DNA from: Mucilaginibacter lacusdianchii
Lineage (GTDB): Bacteria; Bacteroidota; Bacteroidia; Sphingobacteriales; Sphingobacteriaceae
NCBI RefSeq assembly: GCF_009770985.1
Contig: NZ_WSRW01000001.1
Span: 496,001-560,000 of the forward strand
Reading direction: 5' to 3'
DNA length: 64,000 nt
A program made the position numbers and the translations under genes. Below the pieces are notes generated by a model, which was given only the letters and a program-made list of their open reading frames with translations, was not told the origin of the DNA and did not search any database. Below, piece by piece: positions 24,374-33,073 of the stretch. The stretch's first letter is position 1. Each line of letters begins with the position of its first letter.

Positions 24374-25006
24374 TTATCGAAAAATTTTAATAGCAGGCTG
24401 ATAAAATGCCGCTCTGCCGTTAAATGCTAAGCAGGTATTCACAACAATCATAATTGCATTATAGGCATACGGAATGGCTATACCCATGATAAGTATTATC
24501 TCCGGTAAGCCTAATCCTCCGAAACCTATATTGGAAACCGGCATATTAAAATGAAATATAATTGAGGTTGTAAAAAACAACAACCATCCATAATGAATCA
24601 AACACCAAGTTATTTGAAAGTTAACTACCCGCTTAGCAATTTCATCAATTCCTTTAATAGAATTACGTTTTATAACCCATAAAGCAAATGGCACTATCAC
24701 ACCTAGCGGCGCCCACAGAAAAAAGCTTAGAGCCGACAGATGTATTGCCATTAAATAAACTCTATCTTCAGGTAACTCGGCAAATTCAGGACGTATACTC
24801 TCGGCAACTTCTGTTAGTTTATGAACAGGTATCTCGAAACAGGTTGCTAGGCGTTGCAGGCTATCACCGTGTGGTTGGGTTGCACCACTTTCAATTCGCT
24901 GTATCGTGCGCAAACTAAGCCGGCAACATTCGGCCAGATATTCTTGTGAATACCCCTTGCTGATGCGCAAAGCTTTTACCTTGCTACCTAGATTATTGTT
25001 TTTCAT
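24374..25006 (-). CDS. XRE-type HTH fused to DUF4870 membrane domain
   Basis: Protein of 210 residues. The N-terminal helix-turn-helix (about 5-62) has ALRISKGYSQEYLAECCRLS and LRTIQRIESGATQPHGDSL. The C-terminal half is a DUF4870-type membrane domain with about four helices (LSALSFFLWAPLGVIVPFAL and three more). The arrangement suggests a membrane-tethered DNA-binding regulator. The ATG at 25006 (MKNNNLGSKVKAL) is chosen; the upstream extension to 25099 has no family similarity. Neighbours give no hint of its target; it may regulate itself. Confidence 0.85.
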   Translation of the reverse strand: MKNNNLGSKVKALRISKGYSQEYLAECCRLSLRTIQRIESGATQPHGDSLQRLATCFEIPVHKLTEVAESIRPEFAELPEDRVYLMAIHLSALSFFLWAPLGVIVPFALWVIKRNSIKGIDEIAKRVVNFQITWCLIHYGWLLFFTTSIIFHFNMPVSNIGFGGLGLPEIILIMGIAIPYAYNAIMIVVNTCLAFNGRAAFYQPAIKIFR

Positions 25007-25257
25007 GCTAAGTTGTTTTGAAGCGAATTTACATTGTGGCTGATAATTAAACTTACGTATTCTTTGCGTCATTTGCATGACAACGCTCAAAACAAGCATT
25101 TACTTACTTGCAATAAAGTATCCCGTTACTTAGCAGCAACCCGCTACCAATATTATCAAGGCGCTATACGGAGTTATCTGTTACAATGCATAAAAATTAT
25201 TTTGACGGTATTATATAATCTAATTAGACTGCATATAAGCGTGGCGCAACCAAAAAC

Positions 25258-25292
25258 CAAAAAAGCCCGACCATACCGGTCGAGCTTTTTAT
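25258..25292 (-). terminator. terminator after sucB
   Basis: AAAAAAGCCCGACC and GGTCGAGCTTTTTA pair around ATACC with one mismatch. Read on the - strand it is a hairpin followed by T-rich sequence just downstream of the sucB stop. Confidence 0.8.
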
Positions 25293-25312
25293 ATTCAAAA
25301 TCGAACAATCAA

Positions 25313-26920
25313 TTAAACGCCTAACAATAATCTTGCAGGATCTTCCAGCAATTGTTTTACACGTACCAGGAAGCTTACTGATTCGCGGCCGTCTACGATG
25401 CGGTGATCGTATGACAGGGCCAGGTACATCATCGGGCGGATAACCACTTGGCCGTTTACAGCCACCGGGCGCTCGATAATGTTATGCATACCCAAAATAG
25501 CCGATTGCGGTGCATTGATGATTGGCGTAGACAGCATAGATCCGAAGATCCCACCGTTGGTAATAGTAAAAGTACCGCCGGTCATGTCCTCAATGGTCAG
25601 CTTGTTTTCGCGGGCTTTGCCGGCCAGCGTAACTACGGCTTTCTCGATTTCGGCCAAGCTCATGGCATCTGCGTTACGGATGATGGGAACCACCAAACCT
25701 TTAGGTGCAGATACAGCGATAGAAATATCAGCAAAGTTGCTGTACACAATCTCTTCACCATCAATACGGGCACCTACGGCTGGCCATTCTTGCAGGGCCA
25801 TACATACCGCTTTGGTAAAAAACGACATGAAGCCTAAGCCTACGCCATGTTTTTCTTTAAATTTATCTTTGTATTTGCCACGTAGCTCCATGATAGGCTG
25901 CATGTCCACTTCATTAAAAGTGGTTAGCATGGCTGTTTCATTTTTAACAGCAACCAAACGCTTAGCTACGGTTTTACGCAGGTTGGTCATTTTTTCGCGA
26001 CGCTCGGCACGGGTACTGGTAGCGCCTGATGGTGCTGCTGCGGTTTGTGGGGTAACTTTTGGTGCTGATGAAGCCGCATTATTAGATGGGCCAGCAGCAG
26101 TTTTCTGCGCGTTCAGGGCATCTTCTTTAGTGATACGGCCACCTACACCGGTACCGTTCACATTTTGCGGATCAACACCTTTTTCGGCCAGTATTTTACC
26201 GGCAGCAGGTGATGGAGTGCCTGCAGCATAACCGTTTCCGGTTGTCTGTTGTCTGTTGTCTGTTGCTGGTTGTGAAGCAGCAGGCGCACTTGGCGCTTCG
26301 CTCTTCGCACCACCTCCAACGCCACTTTCAATCTTGCAAACTACAGCGCCAATGGCCAGCACGTCGCCTTCGTTGGCTAAGGTAGTTAACGTACCTGCGC
26401 TTTCGGCAGTTAATTCAAAAGTAGCTTTATCTGATTCCAGTTCAGCAATAGCTTCGTCCATAGCTACCTGCTCGCCGCTTTTCTTAATCCAGCGGGATAA
26501 GGTAACTTCAGTGATAGACTCGCCTACCGGCGGAACTTTAATTTCAACAGTTTTAGCCTCGGCAGCCGGTGCTGGGGCAGCAGCCGGAGCCGCTTCAGGG
26601 CGGGTATCACGCTGACCAGGAGCGCTTTCATCAGCAGCGGCAGCAGTTTGTTTGCTTACCGGAGCGGCAGCCGCAGGAGCAGCGGCACCAGCTTCAATAC
26701 TGGCTACTACAGCACCAATTGGCAATGTATCACCTTCCTGGGCAGTAATTTTTAAAGTTCCGGCACTTTCGGCAGTCAGCTCAAAAGTAGCTTTGTCTGA
26801 TTCTAATTCGGCAATTACCTCATCCATGGCAACTGGCTCACCGTCTTTTTTAATCCAGCGCGACAGGGTAACTTCGGTAATGGATTCGCCTACCGGCGGA
26901 ACTTTGATTTCTAAACTCAT
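25313..26920 (-). CDS. sucB: 2-oxoglutarate dehydrogenase E2 (dihydrolipoyl succinyltransferase) with two lipoyl domains
   Basis: E2 core of the 2-oxoglutarate dehydrogenase complex in the TCA cycle. Domain order: lipoyl 1 (about 3-78, lipoyl-lysine 43 in ESDKATF), Ala/Pro linker, lipoyl 2 (about 126-200, lysine 165), linker, E3-binding domain (about 234-269; [17 protein letters not shown]), linker, catalytic domain (about 305-535) with His506 and Asp510 in SYDHRIVDG. Many E2o proteins have one lipoyl domain, so the two near-identical copies (about 83% identity by eye) indicate a duplication. The linker at residues about 216-230 ([12 protein letters not shown]) is encoded by a dispersed repeat. 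sucA is directly upstream. Confidence 0.96.
   Translation of the reverse strand: MSLEIKVPPVGESITEVTLSRWIKKDGEPVAMDEVIAELESDKATFELTAESAGTLKITAQEGDTLPIGAVVASIEAGAAAPAAAAPVSKQTAAAADESAPGQRDTRPEAAPAAAPAPAAEAKTVEIKVPPVGESITEVTLSRWIKKSGEQVAMDEAIAELESDKATFELTAESAGTLTTLANEGDVLAIGAVVCKIESGVGGGAKSEAPSAPAASQPATDNRQQTTGNGYAAGTPSPAAGKILAEKGVDPQNVNGTGVGGRITKEDALNAQKTAAGPSNNAASSAPKVTPQTAAAPSGATSTRAERREKMTNLRKTVAKRLVAVKNETAMLTTFNEVDMQPIMELRGKYKDKFKEKHGVGLGFMSFFTKAVCMALQEWPAVGARIDGEEIVYSNFADISIAVSAPKGLVVPIIRNADAMSLAEIEKAVVTLAGKARENKLTIEDMTGGTFTITNGGIFGSMLSTPIINAPQSAILGMHNIIERPVAVNGQVVIRPMMYLALSYDHRIVDGRESVSFLVRVKQLLEDPARLLLGV
26239..26275. repeat. in-frame GTTGTCTGTTGTC repeat in sucB
   Basis: Tandem GTTGTCTGTTGTCTG units on the + strand, same family as the intergenic palindromes at 14.8 and 61.4 kb. 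They encode the Asp/Asn/Gln/Thr linker between lipoyl domain 2 and the E3-binding domain. Confidence 0.75.
26321..26914 (-). repeat. duplicated lipoyl-domain coding segment in sucB
   Basis: Segments 26687-26914 and 26321-26545 encode two lipoyl domains that start with the same [19 protein letters not shown] stretch and differ at about 13 of 76 positions. Most differences fall in the last third. Confidence 0.85.
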
Positions 26921-26962
26921 AATAGACTGAATTCGTTGTAGGTTGTAACGTTATATTTTGAA

Positions 26963-27050
26963 TTGAGTTGTGAGTTGTCAGTTGTGAGTTGTCAGCTGCA
27001 AACGTCTGTATTTCTATTTCAGACAACTCACAACTGACAACCGACAGCTA
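26963..27050. repeat. GTTGTGAGTTGTC-type palindromic spacer, copy 3
   Basis: Fills most of the sucA-sucB gap. Left arm (from 26963) GAGTTGTGAGTTGTCAG repeated, right arm (to about 27050) GACAACTCACAACTGACAAC, centre CTGCAAACGTCTGTATTT-like. Arms are nearly perfect complements over about 25 nt. Here the sucA stop (TAA) lies 13 nt outside the repeat. Confidence 0.85.
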
Positions 27051-27063
27051 AACGCGCAACAAA

Positions 27064-29874
27064 TTAATCAGCATTAGTTTCGGCCATTTTATCGGCCGAC
27101 TTTTTCACATTTTCTTTTTGTTCCTGGCTAACCGGTGCTTCAAAAGCTTTAGAGATAATATACAGTTGCTGTGAAGCATGCTGTTTTGAGTAACCGGTAG
27201 CAGTGCTGGCAGCTTCTTTACGTGAAATTACTTCCAGTTGCAGTGGGCTTTTGCGGAACTTACGCAGCATATATGGCCATGCACCCATGTTTTCTGGCTC
27301 TTCCTGTACCCAGAAAAACTCGGTGGCGTTGGTGTACTTCTCTTTGATGGCTTCCATCTCCAACTTAGGTGTTGGATACAGTTGCTCTACGCGAACAATG
27401 GCAACATCAGTACGTTTATCAGCTTGCTGTTTTTCCAGCAACTCATAATAAATTTTACCGCTGCAGAATAGTACACGTTTTACGTTTTTAGTATCTACGC
27501 TTGCATCGTCAATCAGTTCCTGGAATTTGCCTTGGGTAAAGTCTTCCAGTTTAGATACGCAGGCCGGATGGCGCAGTAAACTTTTCGGTGTAAATACCAC
27601 CAATGGTTTACGGAAATCGCGGTGCAGCTGACGGCGCAATACGTGGAAGAAGTTGGCGGGCGTAGTACAGTTTACTGCCTGAATGTTGCTATCGGCGCAA
27701 AGCTCCATAAAGCGCTCAATACGTGCTGATGAGTGCTCGGGGCCTTGGCCTTCAAAACCATGTGGCAATAACATTACTAAACCGTTACCACGTTGCCATT
27801 TGGTTTCGGCACTTACCAAATACTGGTCAACTACAATTTGAGCTCCGTTAAAGAAGTCGCCAAATTGTGCTTCCCAAATGGTTAAAGCGTTAGGGTTAGC
27901 CAATGCATAACCATATTCGAAACCTAAAACGCCATACTCAGATAGTAGAGAGTTATAGATGTAGAATTTTGCATCAGCACCTAAAGTATCCATTGGCGTA
28001 TATTCCTCATCGGTATCAGGCAGCGTAACTACCGCATGACGGTGTGAGAATGTACCGCGTTTTACGTCCTCGCCGCTTAAACGTACCGGGTGACCTTCTT
28101 TTAACAATGAACCATAAGCAATCAACTCGCCCATAGCCCAGTCAAAAGTGCGGGTTTCATTCACCATTTTGCGACGATCGTCAAACAGCTTTTCAATTTT
28201 CTTGAACAACGGTTTGTCTGTTGGCAAATCAGTTAGTTTACGGCCAATTTCCAGGAATTGCTCTTCGCTGATGGCAGTATCAGAAGTTGCATATACCTCT
28301 TCTTTGGTAGGTACGTGCAGCCCTTGCCATGCACCGGCAAACATTGGTTTGGTATCGGTAAAGCGATCTTGCGCTTTAATTTCGTTCAGTTGACCTTGCA
28401 ATTCGTCGCGGAATGCTTTATCCAAACCCTTGGTAAACTCAGCATTAATGCTGCCTTCTTTAACCAATTGTTCGTTATAAATTTCGCGGGTGTTAGGGTG
28501 ACCTTCTATCGCTTTATACAGTACCGGCTGGGTGAACTTAGGCTCATCCGACTCGTTGTGGCCGTAACGGCGGTAGCACAGAATATCGATAAACACATCC
28601 TCATTAAATTCCTGACGATATTCCATAGCCAGATTAATGGTGTATACCAATGCCTCTACATCATCACCGTTTACGTGGAATACGGGCGATAATACGGTTT
28701 TGGCAATATCGGTACAATAAGTGCTTGAACGGGCATCTTTAAAGTTGGTGGTAAAACCAATCTGGTTATTAATTACCAGGTGAACGGTGCCACCTGTTTT
28801 GTAACCTTGCAGTTTTTCCATCTGTAGCACCTCATAGATAATACCCTGGCCTGCTACAGAAGCATCGCCATGTATTAATATCGGTGCAATTTTATCATGG
28901 TCGCCGTTGTATTTGCCGTCAATTTTAGCACGGGTTATACCTTCAACCACAGGGTCAACAGTTTCTAGGTGCGATGGGTTGGGACAAAGGCTTAAGTGTA
29001 CTTTTTTGCCGTTAGATAACTCTACGTCGGTTGAATAACCTAAGTGATATTTTACGTCGCCGCCAAAAGAGGTTTCCAGGTCGTAATTTTTACCTTCAAA
29101 TTCGGCAAAAATCTCTTTGTAGGTTTTGCCCATAATGTTGGTCAAAACATTTAAACGACCACGGTGAGCCATACCAATGGTAAACTCTTCGATACCCAAC
29201 TGTGCACCTTTTTCGATAACCGAATCCAGTGCCGGAATCAATGACTCTCCACCTTCCAGCGAAAAGCGTTTCTGACCCAAAAACTTGGTACCCAAAAAGC
29301 TTTCAAATACTACCGCCTGGTTCAGCTTATTTAAAATACGCTTTTTCTCTTCAACCGTAAACGACGGTTTATTGCGCTTGCTTTCCATCCTATCCTCAAA
29401 CCATTTGGTTTTTATCGGATTACGAATGTACTTGTACTCCGCGCCAATCGACTGGCAATAGGTATCCTCCAACAGCTGCCGAATATCGCGCAGCTTGGCC
29501 GGGCCTAAGCCAACCTCTACACCAGCGTTAAATACGGTATCCATGTCGGCATCGCTTAAACCAAAGGTTTCAAGCTCTTTGCCCGGATGGTATTTGCGGC
29601 GTTCGCGCACGGGGTTAGTTTTGGTAAACAGGTGACCGCGTGAACGGTAACCGTTTATCATATTCAGCACGTTAATTTCTTTTAAAACGTGCTCGGGAGT
29701 GCCGGCTGCAGCATTTGCGGCAGCGGGTTGCGGTGCATTTCCTTGTCCAAAATCAAAGCCCTCAAAAAATTTCTGCCACCCGTAATCAACGGATTCAGAG
29801 TCATTTTTGTAAGCTTCGTATAGTGAATCTATGTAGGCTGCGTTTCCGCTATTGATGTAATTAAGACGATCCAT
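27064..29874 (-). CDS. sucA: 2-oxoglutarate dehydrogenase E1 (thiamine diphosphate dependent)
   Basis: E1 decarboxylates 2-oxoglutarate and transfers the succinyl group to the E2 lipoyl arm. The 936-residue length is normal. N-terminal motifs include YGWQKFFEGFDF and INGYRSRGHLFTKTNP; the active core has IGMAHRGRLNVLTNIMGK, the ThDP motif GDASVAGQGIIYE...NNQIGFTT, and RRYGHNESDEPKFTQP. The C-terminal part has EYGVLGFEYGYALANP and LLPHGFEGQGPEHSSAR. It is the first gene of a sucA-sucB operon whose spacer is a palindromic repeat. E3 (lpd) is not in the window. Confidence 0.98.
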   Translation of the reverse strand: MDRLNYINSGNAAYIDSLYEAYKNDSESVDYGWQKFFEGFDFGQGNAPQPAAANAAAGTPEHVLKEINVLNMINGYRSRGHLFTKTNPVRERRKYHPGKELETFGLSDADMDTVFNAGVEVGLGPAKLRDIRQLLEDTYCQSIGAEYKYIRNPIKTKWFEDRMESKRNKPSFTVEEKKRILNKLNQAVVFESFLGTKFLGQKRFSLEGGESLIPALDSVIEKGAQLGIEEFTIGMAHRGRLNVLTNIMGKTYKEIFAEFEGKNYDLETSFGGDVKYHLGYSTDVELSNGKKVHLSLCPNPSHLETVDPVVEGITRAKIDGKYNGDHDKIAPILIHGDASVAGQGIIYEVLQMEKLQGYKTGGTVHLVINNQIGFTTNFKDARSSTYCTDIAKTVLSPVFHVNGDDVEALVYTINLAMEYRQEFNEDVFIDILCYRRYGHNESDEPKFTQPVLYKAIEGHPNTREIYNEQLVKEGSINAEFTKGLDKAFRDELQGQLNEIKAQDRFTDTKPMFAGAWQGLHVPTKEEVYATSDTAISEEQFLEIGRKLTDLPTDKPLFKKIEKLFDDRRKMVNETRTFDWAMGELIAYGSLLKEGHPVRLSGEDVKRGTFSHRHAVVTLPDTDEEYTPMDTLGADAKFYIYNSLLSEYGVLGFEYGYALANPNALTIWEAQFGDFFNGAQIVVDQYLVSAETKWQRGNGLVMLLPHGFEGQGPEHSSARIERFMELCADSNIQAVNCTTPANFFHVLRRQLHRDFRKPLVVFTPKSLLRHPACVSKLEDFTQGKFQELIDDASVDTKNVKRVLFCSGKIYYELLEKQQADKRTDVAIVRVEQLYPTPKLEMEAIKEKYTNATEFFWVQEEPENMGAWPYMLRKFRKSPLQLEVISRKEAASTATGYSKQHASQQLYIISKAFEAPVSQEQKENVKKSADKMAETNAD

Positions 29875-29899
29875 CTGAAAACCAATCAGTAAAACGGTA

Positions 29900-29907
29900 C
29901 AAAACTA
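29900..29907 (-). promoter_or_regulatory. possible -7 box for sucA
   Basis: Read on the - strand this is TAGTTTTG, an exact match to the Bacteroidota -7 consensus TAnnTTTG, 26 nt before the sucA ATG. No convincing TTTG -33 element is seen at the usual distance, so the call is weak. Confidence 0.3.
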
Positions 29908-30082
29908 AGAATATAAGATGTAAACTACACGGTTTAATTTGCAAATGGTTTTGAAAATGTTATATTTTGATTTTTTAACAGATTGACTATCGCTAAACGC
30001 ACTAAATGTGCCCAATAAGTATAAATGTTTAGTAATATGTTAAATTGGCAACTGCTTACTTTTACCTAATCTTAACAAAAAG

Positions 30083-30943
30083 ATGCCCTTTTTTAACAGT
30101 GTTAAAATTACACTTAGCATAATATGCTTAAGTTTCTTGCTGCTTGCTGCAAATGCTTATGCACAAATTAATGCTTCCCGCTTTAAGGTGATTGCCTTTT
30201 TTACAGGCAAAAATGACCTGGCCCATATCAGCTTTGTTAATGAAGCTAATCGCTGGTTTCCAGAAATCGCCAAAAAGCATCATTTTACGTATGATACCAC
30301 CAGCAACTGGCGTAATTTAAACACAGCCTTCCTTTCGCATTATCAGGTTGTATTATTTTTAGATACCCGGCCCGACGCACCTGAACAGCGTGCTGCTTTT
30401 GAACAATACATGAAAAATGGTGGTGCCTGGATGGGCTTTCACTTTTCGGCATTTGCACTTACGCCATCGGCCTATCCGCAAAACTGGAACTGGTATCATA
30501 ACCAGTTTTTAGGCTCGGGCGAATATGGAAGTAACACCTGGCGACCAACATCGGCCATATTGCGAGTGGAAAACAAACGGCATCCTGCCACAAAGCACTT
30601 ACCCGCTATTTTCAAAGCATCCCCCAACGAATGGTACCGCTGGCAAAACGACTTAAGCAAAAATCCGGACATCGATATTTTACTGACTATTGACTCCAGC
30701 AGCTTTCCGCTGGGCACCGGCCCCAAGCCCAATGAGATTTGGCATAGCGGCTACTACCCCGTAGCTTGGACCAACAAGAAATATAAAATGGTGTATGTAA
30801 ATATGGGCCACAATGATATGGACTATGAGCACAAGTACGACAATACCAATCGCACACTTTCTTATACTTTCAGCAATAAAGAGCAGAATCAGTTTATCAT
30901 TAATTCACTGCTATGGCTGGGAACCAGAAAGAATGCTGAGTGA
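30083..30943 (+). CDS. secreted ThuA-like domain protein
   Basis: Protein of 286 residues with an N-terminal signal peptide (ITLSIICLSFLLLAANAYAQ). The mature part is a ThuA-like fold, related to class I glutamine amidotransferases: KVIAFFTGKNDLAHISFVNE, YQVVLFLDTRPDAPEQRAAF, MKNGGAWMGFHFSAF, and the C-terminal YPVAWTNKKYKMVYVNMGHN. Bacteroidota use ThuA proteins in sugar metabolism, but the substrate is not evident and no PUL genes are near. Convergent with the photolyase gene, only 6 nt apart. Confidence 0.88.
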   Translation: MPFFNSVKITLSIICLSFLLLAANAYAQINASRFKVIAFFTGKNDLAHISFVNEANRWFPEIAKKHHFTYDTTSNWRNLNTAFLSHYQVVLFLDTRPDAPEQRAAFEQYMKNGGAWMGFHFSAFALTPSAYPQNWNWYHNQFLGSGEYGSNTWRPTSAILRVENKRHPATKHLPAIFKASPNEWYRWQNDLSKNPDIDILLTIDSSSFPLGTGPKPNEIWHSGYYPVAWTNKKYKMVYVNMGHNDMDYEHKYDNTNRTLSYTFSNKEQNQFIINSLLWLGTRKNAE

Positions 30944-30949
30944 GCATTG

Positions 30950-32485
30950 TTATAACTCATTTAATTTATCCAGATAATCGGCCGCCTGCTCCATTACTTT
31001 CTGCTTTTCATCAGGCTGCATCGTTTTCAAGATGCGATAGGCCATACCGATGCGCGGGTTGCTTTGCAGATGCTCGGCATTGCGGTCCAAAAAGTTCCAG
31101 TAAAGGCTGTTGTACGGGCAAGCACGGTCGCCATATCTTTTCTTATAATCGTAATGGCAGTGCTTGCAGTAATCACTCATTTTGTTGATATAGGCCGCGG
31201 TAGCTGCGTATGGTTTCGAGGCAATTATACCACCGTCGGCAAACTGACTCATGCCACGGGTGTTGGTAATTTCTACCCATTGAATGGCATCTACATAAAT
31301 ACCCAGATACCAGGCATCCACATCATCGGGGTTAATGCCGGCCAGCAAGCAAAAATTACCAATTACCATCAGCCGTTGTATGTGATGTGCCCAGGCATGG
31401 TTAAGCGATTGGCCAATACATTTGTTGAGGCAGTTCATTTTCGTATTGCCATCCCAAAACCAGTGCGGTATCTCCGTGCGGTGGTTAAAGAAGTTTTTCT
31501 CATCATACCCCGGCATTTGCGACCAGTATACCCCACGCATAAACTCGCGCCAACCTACCACCTGCCGTATATAACCTTCTACCTGCGGTAAGGTGATTAT
31601 TTGCTGATGCTGCTTATAGTGATTCAACACCTTACTCACAATCTCAAACGGCGCAATCATTTTTGAGTTCAGCGCAAAAGACATACGCGAATGGAATAAG
31701 CTGATATGCTCTTGCAGCATGGCATCTTCATAAGTACCAAAGTGTGGCAGCAAATGCTCACAAAAATACTCGAGTGATTTTAAAGCCTCCTGTCGGGAAA
31801 GCGGCCATTCCAGCCGCATGGCATCTACCTCTCCAAAATACTTGACGCCCATGCGGTCAATCATAGCCTTTAGTTCCGTTACGTCATGATTGTAGCGAAT
31901 GGGCTCTTCCAGCGGCACTTTGCCGTCGTACTTTTTACGATTATCGGTATCAAAATTCCAGCGGTCGCCCAGCGGATCGTCGCCTTCCATTAATATATGC
32001 AACTTCTGGCGCATGTGCCTATAAAACACTTCCATCAGGTAACGCTTTTTACCGCTGAAAAAGTTTTGAACGTCATTCCGTTCTGTTAAAAAATGCTCCG
32101 TATCGGCAACACCAGTTTCAATATTTAACTTTTGGCAGATAGCTTTTAACTGCTCGTCCAACCGGTATTCGTCGGGCAGTTGGTACTCAAAGCGGGTGAT
32201 GCTGTTTTGGATGATGATGCGTTGCAGATTCTGTTCAAAATCCTGCTGATTTTCCGGATCATCCAATTTGATATAAACCACTTGGTGCCCTCTTTTTTTA
32301 AGCTGATAAGCAAAGTTGCGCATCGCTCCAAAAAAAGCCAGTATCTTTTGCACATGGTGCATTACATATTGCTGCTCTTGCATCACCTCGAGCATTACAT
32401 ATATAATGTTGTTGTCAGTTTGCTTAAACCAACTGTGATTACTGTTTAGCTGATCGCCAAGTATTAATCGGAGCGTGCGGGACAT
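30950..32485 (-). CDS. iron-sulfur (6-4) photolyase, PhrB/FeS-BCP type
   Basis: Flavoprotein of the bacterial cryptochrome/photolyase class with an iron-sulfur cluster, whose characterised members repair (6-4) photoproducts in light. The N-terminal Rossmann domain starts RTLRLILGDQLNSNHSWF. Cys352, Cys440, Cys443 and Cys456 keep the spacing of the four cluster ligands of Agrobacterium PhrB. The FAD domain contains GWREFMRGVYW, HAWAHHIQRLMVIGNF and WVEITNTRGMSQFADGG. At 511 residues it is of normal size. It belongs to a set of three photolyase-like genes within 10 kb. Confidence 0.93.
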   Translation of the reverse strand: MSRTLRLILGDQLNSNHSWFKQTDNNIIYVMLEVMQEQQYVMHHVQKILAFFGAMRNFAYQLKKRGHQVVYIKLDDPENQQDFEQNLQRIIIQNSITRFEYQLPDEYRLDEQLKAICQKLNIETGVADTEHFLTERNDVQNFFSGKKRYLMEVFYRHMRQKLHILMEGDDPLGDRWNFDTDNRKKYDGKVPLEEPIRYNHDVTELKAMIDRMGVKYFGEVDAMRLEWPLSRQEALKSLEYFCEHLLPHFGTYEDAMLQEHISLFHSRMSFALNSKMIAPFEIVSKVLNHYKQHQQIITLPQVEGYIRQVVGWREFMRGVYWSQMPGYDEKNFFNHRTEIPHWFWDGNTKMNCLNKCIGQSLNHAWAHHIQRLMVIGNFCLLAGINPDDVDAWYLGIYVDAIQWVEITNTRGMSQFADGGIIASKPYAATAAYINKMSDYCKHCHYDYKKRYGDRACPYNSLYWNFLDRNAEHLQSNPRIGMAYRILKTMQPDEKQKVMEQAADYLDKLNEL

Positions 32486-32571
32486 GCATTAAACAACAGG
32501 CAGGTGTTGATGTGGTTTTGAATGATTGAGGCTTGTTCTTTTTATTTGTAGCTTTTACTTCTGGTTGTGTT

Positions 32572-32955
32572 TCATTAGGATAGAGATATTCTTATACCAC
32601 CGACTGTGGATGTCACTTTCTTTTTTACCGCAAAAAAGAAAGTAACCAAAGAAAAAGCTCTCGGCCGCACCTTCTTTCTATTCAAAACAGTGCTTATACT
32701 TAAGTCAGTAGCTACCGAAAGAAGCTGAATGCCGATTCTTTTGTCGGTTATGTTCTGACTGTGCTTTACTTTGAACGAGGATAGAAAAAGAAAAGAAGCG
32801 CAGTGGCCCGCTATCGCGCCCGGGCCGGCGGCTGCCTGTAGCGTTGGATAGGGATCGCGAGAGCTAGGCCTTTTTGTTTCTTTTGTGGCTATGACAAAAG
32901 AAATAGCCTCCGCGGCAATGAGCGGACGAAGTAAGTAAAGGACCACTATCAGAAG
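32572..32955. repeat. large structured intergenic repeat, copy B
   Basis: Second copy of the element at 5045-5450, in the same orientation, inside the 588-nt gap between two photolyase genes. Hairpin 1 arms are 32615-32626 and 32632-32643 (12 bp, loop ACCGC); hairpin 4 arms are 32878-32887 and 32895-32904. The core 32805-32936 is 132 nt with three mismatches to copy A, while flanks are clearly less alike. A 123-codon open frame on the - strand crosses the whole element and is probably not a gene. The rest of the gap (32486-32571 and 32956-33073) shows nothing recognisable. Confidence 0.9.
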
Positions 32956-33073
32956 TTAATTTTACAGTACAAACTTAGGATAGTAGTATAAATAAAGACA
33001 GTGCAAAAATTTTGAGATCGCTTCTACGCCTATTACACAAGCCGTTACTTTTTAGGCAATTATGTTGCAAAAA

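Noticed and set aside
26321..26914. Duplicated lipoyl segment as assembly artefact
   Set aside because: The copies differ at about 13 of 76 residues and are separated by an Ala/Pro linker, so they are real diverged domains.
32575..32946. 123-codon open frame on the - strand through the intergenic element, and its 63-codon counterpart at 5242-5433
   Set aside because: The frames share a peptide only because the DNA is the same; they cross several hairpins, differ in length, and have no ribosome site or recognisable domain. Treated as a by-product of the repeat.
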